A DNA stretch of 64,000 nt. It comes from Kitasatospora albolonga. Lineage in GTDB: Bacteria > Actinomycetota > Actinomycetes > Streptomycetales > Streptomycetaceae. The translations under genes were made by a program, and so were the position numbers. Under the pieces are notes generated by a model. It did no database searches and had not been told where the DNA came from. It saw nothing but the letters and a program-made list of their open reading frames with translations. Each line of letters begins with the position of its first letter. Position 1 is the stretch's first letter. Shown here one piece after another: positions 21,885 to 32,103 of this stretch. The DNA lies in the NCBI GenBank assembly GCA_002082585.1, contig CP020563.1, positions 3,280,001 through 3,344,000 of the forward strand. Direction: 5' to 3'.

Positions 21885-22681
21885 CGGCCTGGGTCCTCTC
21901 CGTGCGTGGCTGCCGCTTCGTCGACCAGGCGGAGGAACGCCTCCTCCACCGTCCCGGTGCCCGTGCGGGTGCGGAGTGCCTCGGGGGTGTCCTCGGCGAG
22001 GATGCGGCCTTCGCGCATCAGGAGCAGGCGGTGGCAGCGTTCGGCCTCGTCCATGACGTGGGACGAGATGAGGAGGGTGGTGCCCCGGTCGGCGGCCAGG
22101 CGGTGGAAGAGGTCCCACAGGTCGCGGCGGAGTACGGGGTCCAGGCCGACCGTCGGTTCGTCCAGGACCAGCAGGTCGGGGGTGGAGAGCAGGGCGACGG
22201 CCAGGGAGACGCGGCTGCGCTGGCCGCCGGAGAGCGCACCGGCGAGGGCGTCGGCATGGCTGGTGAGGTCCACCTCCTCGATGGCACGTGCCACCGCGGT
22301 GCGGCGGGTGTCCCGGTGGGCGCGGCCGGGGTGGAGGACGGCGGCGAAGTAGTCGAGGTTCTGGCGGACGGTGAGGTCCGTGTAGACGGAGGGCGCCTGG
22401 GTGACGTACCCGATGCGGGGGCGCAGGGCCGGGGCTCCGGCGGGGTGGCCGAGGACGGTGAGCGTGCCCGTCACCTTGGCCTGGGTACCGGCGACCGCGC
22501 GCATCAGGGTCGTCTTTCCGCAGCCCGAGGGGCCCAGGAGGCCGGTGATGGTGCCGGGGCGGAGGGTGAAGTCGAGGCCGCGCAGGACCATGCGGTTCCC
22601 TCGTACGACGGTGAGGTCGCGGGCCTCGACGGCTGGGGGCGGGCGGTCTTTTCCGGGCCTGTCGGGTTCGTAATTCATCAT
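21881..22681 (-). CDS. ABC transporter ATP-binding protein (DrrA-type)
   Basis: A 266-residue ATPase with Walker A GPSGCGKTT (about residues 50-58), Q-loop YVTQAPSVYTDL, signature LSGGQRSRVSLA, Walker B LLVLDEPTVGLDP and the His-switch ISSHVMDEAERC. Together with the following permease gene (4-nt overlap) it makes a two-component exporter. Two ATGs begin the frame (22681 and 22678). Both lie inside an 11-bp-arm palindrome, so expression is probably controlled by a repressor binding over the start. No regulator gene is adjacent. Confidence 0.93.
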   Translation of the reverse strand: MMNYEPDRPGKDRPPPAVEARDLTVVRGNRMVLRGLDFTLRPGTITGLLGPSGCGKTTLMRAVAGTQAKVTGTLTVLGHPAGAPALRPRIGYVTQAPSVYTDLTVRQNLDYFAAVLHPGRAHRDTRRTAVARAIEEVDLTSHADALAGALSGGQRSRVSLAVALLSTPDLLVLDEPTVGLDPVLRRDLWDLFHRLAADRGTTLLISSHVMDEAERCHRLLLMREGRILAEDTPEALRTRTGTGTVEEAFLRLVDEAAATHGEDPGR

Positions 22682-22693
22682 GTGATGAATTAC
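22670..22693 (-). promoter_or_regulatory. Palindromic operator overlapping the ABC ATPase start codon
   Basis: GTAATTCATCA (22670-22680) and TGATGAATTAC (22683-22693) are perfect 11-bp inverted arms around a 2-nt centre. The motif is AT-rich in a GC-rich region and covers the start codon. It also covers a TAATTC sequence 5 nt upstream that could be a -10 for a leaderless message. This is the expected shape of a TetR, GntR or PadR family operator; the cognate regulator is not identifiable here. Confidence 0.75.
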
Positions 22694-23036
22694 AGACCTG
22701 ATGAGCCCCCGCAGTCAAGGGGGGCGGGGAGTGCCGGGGCACGGCGAGGCCGCGGTGCTGGAACCGGGAGGTGGTGCCGGTGCGGTCGAGGGGTCCGGAG
22801 TTCTCGTCGTACGCGGACGTCCTGACGGCCTGCCGGAAAGTGCGGCCGGAAGGCGCGGCCGGGGCTGGGCAGGCTGCGGCCGGGGCTGGGCGGGCTGTGG
22901 CTGTGGCTGTGGCTGTGGCTGTGGCTGTGGCTGTGGCTGTGGCTGTGGGACAACGGTCGCACCGGCCACGCCTGCGCCGCCGGGCCGGAGGGGCGGGCCG
23001 CTCAGCGCGAGCCCGGCGGGCGGATCGCTCCGTACG
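22694..23036. other. Intergenic region with low-complexity repeats
   Basis: About 340 nt between the ABC ATPase start and the next gene's stop. It holds two copies of a 21-bp GC-rich unit and the hexanucleotide tract at 22893-22948. Open frames across the tract encode only dipeptide repeats and have no start signals, so I call no gene here. Confidence 0.7.
22893..22948 (+). repeat. Hexanucleotide tandem repeat (GGCTGT)9
   Basis: A 56-nt tract of GGCTGT repeated 9.3 times without interruption. Copy number is likely to vary between isolates through slippage. It lies about 200 nt upstream of the ABC exporter. Confidence 0.95.
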
Positions 23037-23579
23037 TCAGCGGCGCTTCGAGCGCTTGCGGGCCGCCGGGTTGCCGGTGCGGGTCGAGCGGCGCTTCTCG
23101 AACTGGGCGCGGGCCGTCTCGTACTCCGTGCGGCGCAGCTTCTCGCCCGGCGCCTCGATGAGCGAGCGGACGAAGTAGGCGAGCAGCGAGCCGACGAACC
23201 CGATGGACTTCAGGCCGCGCAGGCTGTCCTCGCGGGCCGGGTCCTTGGGGCGGGCGCCGAAGCCCTCCCAGGTCTTCCGGAACGCGATCGCACTGCAGAC
23301 CGCGAACATCACGATCACCAGCATCCCGACGATGCTGCCGACCTCCGCGATCTCCAGGCCCTGGTAGGCGAAGCGCAGGACGAAGCAGGCGGCCGCCGCG
23401 GCGACGAGCGAGCCCACCGCGACGCCGACGCGCCGCAGCCCGTAGCCGCCGTCGCGGTCGACCCAGGTCGTCCCGAAGAAGCGGATCGGCTCGGGCTGCG
23501 GGCCGGGAGGGGTGGAGGCGCCGCCGGAGCCGTTCGCTCCGGCGGGCCGGGTGCCGGGGGTCTCGCTGTTCTCGCTCAC
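23037..23579 (-). CDS. Hypothetical membrane protein
   Basis: A 180-residue protein not assigned to a known family. The first 35 residues are Gly/Pro/Ser-rich and disordered. Two clear hydrophobic helices follow (GVAVGSLVAAAAACFVLRFA and VGSIVGMLVIVMFAVCSAIA), with a third weaker one at IGFVGSLLAYFVRSLIEA. The C-terminus is strongly basic (FEKRRSTRTGNPAARKRSKRR-like), suggesting a cytoplasmic tail. It has homologues in other streptomycetes at the same place as far as I recall. It is separate from the neighbouring SH3 gene, whose stop is 69 nt upstream. Confidence 0.8.
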   Translation of the reverse strand: MSENSETPGTRPAGANGSGGASTPPGPQPEPIRFFGTTWVDRDGGYGLRRVGVAVGSLVAAAAACFVLRFAYQGLEIAEVGSIVGMLVIVMFAVCSAIAFRKTWEGFGARPKDPAREDSLRGLKSIGFVGSLLAYFVRSLIEAPGEKLRRTEYETARAQFEKRRSTRTGNPAARKRSKRR

Positions 23580-23648
23580 GGGGTCGATTATCCCCGGGCG
23601 GGGGCCGTTCCGTGAGACGCGGCCGTACGGGGCCGGTGAGGCGGGCGG

Positions 23649-23999
23649 TCAGTCGCAGCGCGGGGCGATGTAGCCGTCGCTGCCGGTGTACACGTAGGCG
23701 TCCGAGACGAACTGGCCGTTGGCGATGTTGTCCCAGAGGTTCGACGTGCCGTACGGGCCGGTGACCCGCTCCCCCGGCTTCTGGCAGTAGATCGGGATGC
23801 GCATCCCGACCGGGAGCGTCCGCACGATCCGGTAGCTGGTGCCGGGGCCGGTGCGGACGTTGACCCGGTAGCCGGGGGCGATCGGGTACTTGGGCAGGGC
23901 GGCCGGTGCCGCCGCCGCAGCCGCGGCGGTCGTGGTGGATTCGGCCGCCTCGGCCGTCGTCCCCTCCGCCTGTTCGATGGTCTGCTCGTCCTTGCCCAT
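23649..23999 (-). CDS. Small bacterial SH3-domain protein
   Basis: A 116-residue protein with an acidic Ala/Thr-rich N-terminus and one SH3b domain (YRVNVRTGPGTSYRIVRTLPVG, then IPIYCQKPGERVTGPYG and WDNIANGQFVSDAYVYTG). Such domains bind peptidoglycan or peptides. It has two Cys that could form a disulfide, but no signal peptide is evident, so its location is unclear. ATG at 23999 follows GGGGGAGG by about 5 nt; the open frame extends 31 codons further. It is divergent from the kinase gene across a 143-nt promoter interval. Confidence 0.85.
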   Translation of the reverse strand: MGKDEQTIEQAEGTTAEAAESTTTAAAAAAAPAALPKYPIAPGYRVNVRTGPGTSYRIVRTLPVGMRIPIYCQKPGERVTGPYGTSNLWDNIANGQFVSDAYVYTGSDGYIAPRCD

Positions 24000-24096
24000 C
24001 AGGGCCTCCCCCACTGAGAAACGATGTGAACGATGTGTTCGAAGGCGTACGACGCGCAGGCTAACAAGCCCCACGCCGCTCGCACGCACCATCGAC

Positions 24097-24102
24097 TAGG
24101 CT
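24097..24102 (+). promoter_or_regulatory. Candidate -10 for the Ser/Thr kinase gene
   Basis: TAGGCT lies 40 nt before the chosen ATG at 24143, leaving a short leader that contains the GGGGGTGGG ribosome site. No good -35 is seen. Confidence 0.35.
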
Positions 24103-24142
24103 CCGTGCGTCGCGCTTGCGCATCACAACACGGGGGTGGGCG

Positions 24143-26296
24143 ATGCCGCCGCTGCCAGGGGCCGGAGCGCATCCGGAAGCGGAGTTTCCGGAATACGCGG
24201 GTACCTACCGCCTTGAGGCATGTCTCGGCTCGGGCGGCATGGGCGTCGTCCACCTGGCGCGCTCCGCCTCCGGGCTCCAGCTCGCGGTGAAGGTGGTGCA
24301 CCGGCCGTATGCGGCGGACCCCGAGTTCAGGGCCCGTTTCCGGCAGGAGGTGGCCGCCGCGCGACGGGTCAGCGGGGCGTTCACCGCGCCGGTCGTGGAC
24401 GCCGATCCGGAGGCCGTACGGCCCTGGATGGCCACCCTGTACGTGCCCGGGCCGACCCTCGCCGAACAGGTGAAGCGGAACGGCCCGCTGGCCCCCGCCG
24501 AGCTGCGCAGGCTGACCGCCGGACTGGCCGAGGCGCTGCGGGACATCCACCGGGCGGGCGTCATCCACCGCGACCTGAAGCCGAGCAACGTACTGCTCTC
24601 CGACACCGGCCCGAAGGTCATCGACTTCGGGATCTCCCGCCCGTACGACAGCGATCTGCGCACCGAGACCGGCAAGCTGATCGGCTCGCCGCCCTATATG
24701 GCGCCCGAGCAGTTCCAGCGGCCCCGGGAGGTCGGGCCGGCCGCCGATGTGTTCGCGCTGGGGGCGGTGCTCGTCCACGCGGCGACGGGGCGGGGGCCGT
24801 TCGACTCGGACAGCCCGTACATCGTGGCGTACCAGGTGGTGCACGACGAGGCGGATCTGAGCGGGGTGCCGGAGGATCTGGCGGAGCTGGTCGGCCGCTG
24901 TCTGGCGAAGGACCCGGCCGCGCGGCCGACGCCGGACGAGGTGATGGCGGAGCTGCGGCCGCCGTCGTACGAGGCCGCCGCGTTCATACCGGCCCAGCGG
25001 CGGCCCGCCGCGGTCACCGTCGTCCCGGTGGCGGAGCGGGAGGGGGCCGAGGACGCCACGCATGTGCGGGCGGCGGCGCCTCCTGCCCGGCGCGGGCGGC
25101 TGGTCCTGGCCGCCGCGCTGCTCCTGCTGGTGGCGGGGGCGGGCGCCGGGGGGTTCGCGCTGTGGGGCGGCGGGGACGGGGACGGCGGTTCCGTGGAGGC
25201 GCCGGAGCGGAAGGCGGCGCAGGAGGCCGTCTTCTCGCCGTGGAGCATCGCGCTGCGGACCTCCGGGAGCGCCACCCCCGTGTGCTCCTCCGCCGGGGCG
25301 GGCGCGGCGCTGTACTGCGCGGTGGACGGGTCCGGGACCGCGCGGATCGACCCCGCGAACGGGCGCGTCCTCTGGTCGGACCGGAACACCGCGCTCCGGG
25401 ACGCGTCGGCACCCATCGTCTCGGGCGGGGTGGTGCTCTCGGCGGGCCCGGACGGGAAGCTGCGCGCGTACGACCCGGTGAAGGGCGCCCCCGTCCGGGA
25501 GACCGGGGTCTCCGCGAGCCCCGGCTCGGCGTTCCCGGCGGGCTCCACCCTGCTGGTCGTCGCGGACGGCGGCACGGTCACGGCGCTGGACGGCACGAGC
25601 GGGGTGGCCCGGTGGAAGGGCCCGCTGACGGGGCACGTACGGCCGGACTTCGGGCTGTACGACGAGGCGTCCGGCCTCGCGTACGCCTCCGAGCACTCGC
25701 CCGACGGCGTCTCCACCCTGGTGACCGCCGTGGACGCGGCGACCGGCCGGGCCGTGTGGCAGCGGCGGCTGGACGGGATGCTCACCCCGGTCTCCACCGC
25801 CGGGGCCGGGGAGCTGGTCCTGACGTCGATGAACCGGGACGCGGAGATCGACGGGCTGGTGCGGTACGCCCCCGACGCGCGGGAGGCCACCCGGATCGGG
25901 CTGCCCTTCCGGCTGGACGAGCCGCAGGTGGTCATGGCCGGGGACGCCGCGTATCTGCTGGGCCGGGGCGGTTCGCTGCTGGCCGTGGACACGGGGGTGG
26001 GCGGCGAGGGCGGGAAGGCCGAGCTGTGGCGGCTGGAGACCGGGGTGGGGAGGGGGTCCGCGCCCGTGCTCGGGGAGGGCGGGCGCCTGTACTTCTCGGC
26101 CGCCGACGGGCGGCTGCTGGCCGTCGACACCGTCCGGGGTGCGCTGGTGGGGCAGACCCGGGCGCGGCTGAGCGGGGGGAAGCTGACGTACGCCTCGGTC
26201 CTGCCCGCTCCGGTGGCGGCGGGGCGGATGGTGGTGGGGACGGCTCCGGACGGGTCGGTCTTCGCGGTGGACGGGCGGGAGCCGGGGGGCTGGTGA
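24143..26296 (+). CDS. Membrane Ser/Thr protein kinase with extracellular PQQ-like beta-propeller
   Basis: A 717-residue Hanks-type kinase. The kinase domain (about residues 20-280) has the Gly loop LGSGGMGVVHLA, the Lys in LAVKVVH, catalytic HRDLKPSNVL, DFG as VIDFGIS, and the APE motif MAPEQF. A linker leads to one transmembrane helix (RLVLAAALLLLVAGAGAGGFAL, about residues 317-338). The extracellular part is a PQQ/WD-like propeller with repeats such as GRVLWSDRN, GVARWKG and GRAVWQRR. It probably senses an envelope ligand and phosphorylates cytosolic targets. ATG at 24143 is chosen because GGGGGTGGG precedes it; the frame also opens at a TTG 9 codons earlier. Confidence 0.94.
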   Translation: MPPLPGAGAHPEAEFPEYAGTYRLEACLGSGGMGVVHLARSASGLQLAVKVVHRPYAADPEFRARFRQEVAAARRVSGAFTAPVVDADPEAVRPWMATLYVPGPTLAEQVKRNGPLAPAELRRLTAGLAEALRDIHRAGVIHRDLKPSNVLLSDTGPKVIDFGISRPYDSDLRTETGKLIGSPPYMAPEQFQRPREVGPAADVFALGAVLVHAATGRGPFDSDSPYIVAYQVVHDEADLSGVPEDLAELVGRCLAKDPAARPTPDEVMAELRPPSYEAAAFIPAQRRPAAVTVVPVAEREGAEDATHVRAAAPPARRGRLVLAAALLLLVAGAGAGGFALWGGGDGDGGSVEAPERKAAQEAVFSPWSIALRTSGSATPVCSSAGAGAALYCAVDGSGTARIDPANGRVLWSDRNTALRDASAPIVSGGVVLSAGPDGKLRAYDPVKGAPVRETGVSASPGSAFPAGSTLLVVADGGTVTALDGTSGVARWKGPLTGHVRPDFGLYDEASGLAYASEHSPDGVSTLVTAVDAATGRAVWQRRLDGMLTPVSTAGAGELVLTSMNRDAEIDGLVRYAPDAREATRIGLPFRLDEPQVVMAGDAAYLLGRGGSLLAVDTGVGGEGGKAELWRLETGVGRGSAPVLGEGGRLYFSAADGRLLAVDTVRGALVGQTRARLSGGKLTYASVLPAPVAAGRMVVGTAPDGSVFAVDGREPGGW

Positions 26297-26474
26297 GGGG
26301 GCGGGCCTGGCGCCGGGGGCCGGGGTTCGGGGGGGCCGGGCTCCGGGGGGCCGGGCGCCTTGGAGGCGGGTGCCCTTGGGGGTTCCCCGGTGCCCTCCGG
26401 GGGCGTAAACCCTCGGCCCCTCCCGAGGTGCGGGCCCGGCCCGGTTGCCCCCGGGGCGCCGCCCCGGACCCCGC

Positions 26475-26495
26475 TCCTCAAACGCCGGAGGGGCT
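26475..26495. repeat. Dispersed intergenic repeat, copy 1 (TCCTCAAACGCCGG type)
   Basis: TCCTCAAACGCCGG followed by AGGGGCTG, within a 285-nt GC-rich gap between the kinase gene and ilvD. The same core recurs at 36996, 37076 and 62219. Confidence 0.8.
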
Positions 26496-26581
26496 GAGAA
26501 TGCGGGACCGGCCACCGGGAGGGGGCGCCCCGCCTCGGCGAGCCGGCGCTCGGAGGGGCCGTCGGCCCCCGCCCCCGGAGG

Positions 26582-28432
26582 TCAGCCCAGCTTGGAGACG
26601 TCCCTGACCGCGCCCCGGTCCGCGCTCGTCGCCATCGCCGCGTACGCGCGCAGCGCCGCCGAGACCTTGCGGTCGCGGGCCTTGGGTGCGTACACGCCGT
26701 TCAGCGCCTCGCGGCGGGTGGCCAGTTCGGCGTCGTCGACCAGCAGCTCGATGGAGCGGTTCGGGATGTCGATCCGGATGCGGTCGCCGTCCTCGACCAG
26801 TGCGATCGTGCCGCCGGAGGCCGCCTCGGGCGAGGCGTGGCCGATGGAGAGGCCCGACGTACCGCCGGAGAAGCGGCCGTCGGTGACCAGCGCGCAGACC
26901 TTGCCCAGGCCCCGGCCCTTGAGGAAGGACGTCGGGTAGAGCATCTCCTGCATACCGGGGCCGCCGCGCGGGCCCTCGTAGCGGATGACGACGACGTCAC
27001 CGGCCTTGATCTCCTTACGGAGGATCTTGTCGACGGCCTCGTCCTGCGACTCGCAGACGACGGCCGGGCCCTCGAAGGTCCAGATCGACTCGTCGACACC
27101 GGCCGTCTTCACGACGCAGCCGTCCTCGGCGAGGTTGCCCTTGAGGACGGCGAGGCCGCCGTCCTTGGAGTAGGCGTGCTCGACATCGCGGATGCAGCCG
27201 CCCGCCGCGTCCAGGTCGAGGGTGTCCCACCGCTCGGACTGGGAGAACGCGGTCGCGGAGCGGACGCAGCCGGGGGCCGCGTGCCAGAGCTCGACGGCCT
27301 CGGGGGACGGGGAGCCGCCGCGCACGTCCCAGTTCTTCAGCCACTCGGCGAGGGTGTCGGAGTGCACGGAGTGGACGTCCTCGTTGAGCAGGCCGCCCCG
27401 GTGCAGTTCGCCGAGCAGGGCGGGGATGCCGCCCGCGCGGTGGACGTCCTCCATGTAGTACGTGCCGCCGGGGGCGACGTTCGGGGCGACCTTGGAGAGG
27501 CACGGCACGCGGCGCGAGACCTCGTTGATGTCCGCCAGGTCGTAGTCCAGCTCGGCTTCCTGGGCGGCGGCGAGCAGGTGGAGGATCGTGTTGGTGGAGC
27601 CGCCCATGGCGATGTCCAGCGCCATGGCGTTGTCGAACGCGGCGCGGGTGCCGATGGCGCGGGGCAGGACCGTCGCGTCGTCCTGCTCGTAGTAGCGCCG
27701 GGTGATCTCGACGACCGTGCGGCCCGCGTTCTCGTACAGCGCCTTGCGGGCGGTGTGGGTGGCGAGGACCGAGCCGTTGCCGGGGAGGGAGAGGCCGAGG
27801 GCCTCGGTCAGGCAGTTCATCGAGTTGGCGGTGAACATGCCGGAACAGCTGCCGCAGGTGGGGCAGGCGTTCTCCTCGATACGGAGGATGTCCTCGTCGG
27901 AGATGGACTCGTCGACCGCGTCGCTGATGGCGTTGACCAGGTCGAGTTTTCGCACGGTCCCGTCGACGAGGGTGGCTTTGCCTGCCTCCATCGGGCCGCC
28001 GGAGACGAAGACGGTCGGGATGTTGAGGCGCATGGCGGCCATCAGCATGCCCGGGGTGATCTTGTCGCAGTTGGAGATGCAGATCAGCGCGTCGGCGCAG
28101 TGCGCCTCGACCATGTACTCGACGGAGTCGGCGATCAGGTCGCGCGAGGGCAGGCTGTAGAGCATGCCGCCGTGGCCCATCGCGATGCCGTCGTCCACGG
28201 CGATGGTGTTGAACTCGCGCGGGACCGCGCCCGCCGCCTGGATCGCCTCGGAGACGATCCGGCCGACCGGGGCGAGGTGGGTGTGGCCGGGGACGAACTC
28301 GGTGAAGGAGTTGGCGACCGCGATGATCGGCTTGCCGATGTCCGCGCTCGCTACGCCCGACGCGCGCATAAGGGCGCGCGCGCCCGCCATGTTGCGTCCG
28401 TGGGTGACCGTGCGGGACCTCAGCTGGGGCAT
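26582..28432 (-). CDS. ilvD: Dihydroxy-acid dehydratase
   Basis: Dehydrates 2,3-dihydroxy acids to 2-keto acids in valine, isoleucine and leucine synthesis, using an Fe-S cluster. The 616-residue protein has the expected length. Signatures are [29 protein letters not shown] (cluster Cys), [19 protein letters not shown] (cluster Cys) and [17 protein letters not shown] near the C-terminus. The four-Cys pattern suggests the long-form enzyme. ATG at 28432 follows AAGGAG by 8 nt and gives the conserved [14 protein letters not shown]; the frame continues 26 codons upstream without homology. It is a stand-alone gene on the minus strand. Confidence 0.97.
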   Translation of the reverse strand: MPQLRSRTVTHGRNMAGARALMRASGVASADIGKPIIAVANSFTEFVPGHTHLAPVGRIVSEAIQAAGAVPREFNTIAVDDGIAMGHGGMLYSLPSRDLIADSVEYMVEAHCADALICISNCDKITPGMLMAAMRLNIPTVFVSGGPMEAGKATLVDGTVRKLDLVNAISDAVDESISDEDILRIEENACPTCGSCSGMFTANSMNCLTEALGLSLPGNGSVLATHTARKALYENAGRTVVEITRRYYEQDDATVLPRAIGTRAAFDNAMALDIAMGGSTNTILHLLAAAQEAELDYDLADINEVSRRVPCLSKVAPNVAPGGTYYMEDVHRAGGIPALLGELHRGGLLNEDVHSVHSDTLAEWLKNWDVRGGSPSPEAVELWHAAPGCVRSATAFSQSERWDTLDLDAAGGCIRDVEHAYSKDGGLAVLKGNLAEDGCVVKTAGVDESIWTFEGPAVVCESQDEAVDKILRKEIKAGDVVVIRYEGPRGGPGMQEMLYPTSFLKGRGLGKVCALVTDGRFSGGTSGLSIGHASPEAASGGTIALVEDGDRIRIDIPNRSIELLVDDAELATRREALNGVYAPKARDRKVSAALRAYAAMATSADRGAVRDVSKLG

Positions 28433-28610
28433 CGTCGCTCGCTCCTTCGGCAGGGAGACTGCCTCCGACAGATAAAGAAAGACCACTTCGAGCGTACGCC
28501 CCGAATCCAAGATCTGGACAGGCTGTCCGGAATACGGGACACGGTGGCCGCTGGGTGGGCACCGGAGGGCAGGGGAACGGGGCCCGCGCGGGGCCCGGAG
28601 CCCGTACGGC

Positions 28611-29228
28611 TCAGCTCTCCGTCAAGTATCTCTGGAGCGTCGGCGCCACCATCGCGACGATGTCCTCCGGGTCGGCCGAGGCGAGCGGCTCGGCGCGGAT
28701 CACGTACCGCAGCATCGCGATGCCGATCATGTGCGAGGCGGCCAGCTCCGCGCGGAAGGTGGCGTCCGGCACGTCGAGGTCCGCCGCGATCCGCTCCAGC
28801 AGCCGCCGCAGGACGAAGCCGCGCAGCACCTTCGCCGCCGCCTCGTGGGTGAGCGCCGAGCGCAGGACCGCCAGGAGCGGGGCGCGGGTGGCGGGGTTCT
28901 CCCATACGGAGAGGAAGTAGTGCGCCAGCCGCTCCCCGAGGCCCTCCGGGGGGCCGCCGAGGACCTCGGGGATGACGAGGGCCGGTTCGAAGGAGAGCTC
29001 GACGGCGGCGGCGAAGACCTCGTCCTTCGTACCGAAGTAGTGGTGGACGAGGGCCGCGTCGACCCCGGCGGCCTTGGCGACCTGGCGGATCGAGGTCTTG
29101 TCGTAGCCGCGCTCGGCGAACTCGGTACGGGCCGCCCGCAGGATGCGCGTACGGGCGTCGGGTCCCTCGGCGGCGGCCTTGCGGGAGGGGCGGCCCCGGC
29201 GCCGGGGGGCGGGCGCGTCCTCGGTCAC
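28611..29228 (-). CDS. TetR family transcriptional regulator
   Basis: A 205-residue regulator with a Lys/Arg-rich N-terminus ([11 protein letters not shown]) and a TetR HTH ([20 protein letters not shown], then [22 protein letters not shown]). The C-terminal ligand domain is of the MerR/PfmR-like type with [22 protein letters not shown] at 29228 overlaps the stop of the TIM-barrel isomerase gene (GTGA), so the two are translationally coupled. The regulator may control that gene or a distant target. The ligand is unknown. Confidence 0.9.
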   Translation of the reverse strand: MTEDAPAPRRRGRPSRKAAAEGPDARTRILRAARTEFAERGYDKTSIRQVAKAAGVDAALVHHYFGTKDEVFAAAVELSFEPALVIPEVLGGPPEGLGERLAHYFLSVWENPATRAPLLAVLRSALTHEAAAKVLRGFVLRRLLERIAADLDVPDATFRAELAASHMIGIAMLRYVIRAEPLASADPEDIVAMVAPTLQRYLTES

Positions 29229-30082
29229 GGGCGGCGGGGCCCGGGGGCCGGGTCGGTGGGGGCGGAGGTGGGCGCGATGGTCGAGGCCAGGTGGAGGCGG
29301 GTGAAGGCCAGAGCCTCGGCGAGGTCGGCCTCGCGTTCGGCGGAGGACATCGCGCGGCGGGTGTTGACCTCGATGACGACATGGCCCTCGAACGACGTAC
29401 GGGCGAGCCGCTCCAGCAGCTCCGCGCAGGGCTGGTCGCCCCGGCCGGGCACCAGGTGCTCGTCCTTGGCCGAGCCCTTGCCGTCGGCGAGGTGGACATG
29501 GGCGAGCCGGTCGCCCATGCGGTCCACCATGGCGAGGCTGTCGGTGCGGGCGGTCGCGGTGTGCGAGAGGTCGACCGTGAAGTGGCGGTAGTCGTCGTTG
29601 GTGACGTCCCAGTCGGGGGCGTACGCGAGCATCTCGCGGTCCCGGTAGCGCCACGGGTACATGTTCTCGACGGCGAACCGGACGTCCGTCTCCTCCGCCA
29701 TCCGCCAGATCCCGGTCACGAAGTCCCTGGCGTAGGTGCGCTGCCACCGGAACGGCGGGTGCACCACGACGGTGGAGGCGCCGAGCCGCTCGGCGGCGGC
29801 GCGGGCCCGCTGGAGCTTGACCCAGGGGTCGGTGGACCAGACCCGCTGGGTGATCAGGAGGCAGGGCGCGTGGACCGCGAGGATCGGGACCCGGTGGTAG
29901 TCGGAGAGCCGGCGCAGGGCCTCGATGTCCTGGCTGACGGGGTCGGTCCAGACCATGACCTCGACACCGTCGTACCCCAGACGCGCGGCGATCTCGAAGG
30001 CCGTCGCGGTGGACTCGGGGTAGACCGAGGCCGTTGACAGGGCGACCTTCGCATCGGGGATGCGCACCACTGGTTCTGCCAC
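29225..30082 (-). CDS. Sugar phosphate isomerase/epimerase family protein (xylose isomerase-like TIM barrel)
   Basis: A 285-residue AP-endonuclease-2/xylose-isomerase-like TIM barrel. Metal-binding residues sit in VVVHPPFRW (His), [10 protein letters not shown] (Glu), FTVDLSHTA (Asp, His), [11 protein letters not shown] (His, Asp) and [11 protein letters not shown] (Glu). This family includes inositol, tagatose and hydroxypyruvate isomerases; the specific reaction is not evident. GTG at 30082 is used; no strong ribosome site is seen. The gene ends in a 4-nt overlap with the TetR regulator gene, and the Ppx/GppA gene lies 150 nt upstream. Confidence 0.87.
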   Translation of the reverse strand: MAEPVVRIPDAKVALSTASVYPESTATAFEIAARLGYDGVEVMVWTDPVSQDIEALRRLSDYHRVPILAVHAPCLLITQRVWSTDPWVKLQRARAAAERLGASTVVVHPPFRWQRTYARDFVTGIWRMAEETDVRFAVENMYPWRYRDREMLAYAPDWDVTNDDYRHFTVDLSHTATARTDSLAMVDRMGDRLAHVHLADGKGSAKDEHLVPGRGDQPCAELLERLARTSFEGHVVIEVNTRRAMSSAEREADLAEALAFTRLHLASTIAPTSAPTDPAPGPRRP

Positions 30083-30232
30083 CTGGACAGCGTACGGGCA
30101 GTGGTGCGCCGCGCCGAGGGGCCCCGGCGGAAAGTGATCAGGGCCATGGGCATGAGTACGCGGGGAGGGCCGTCGTCCCGGGAGCGCGGCCGGGGAGGGC
30201 CGTCACCCCGGGAGTACGACGGCGGGGTGCCG

Positions 30233-32066
<1,834 letters not shown>

Positions 32067-32103
32067 GAGCGGCACCCGGCGTGTGCTTTCCGGGCGCCCG
32101 TCG

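Noticed and set aside
22690..22969. Open frames encoding (His-Ser)n, (Pro-Gln)n and similar dipeptide runs across the hexanucleotide tract
   Set aside because: They arise from the GGCTGT repeat in every frame, lack ribosome sites and have no non-repeat conserved part.
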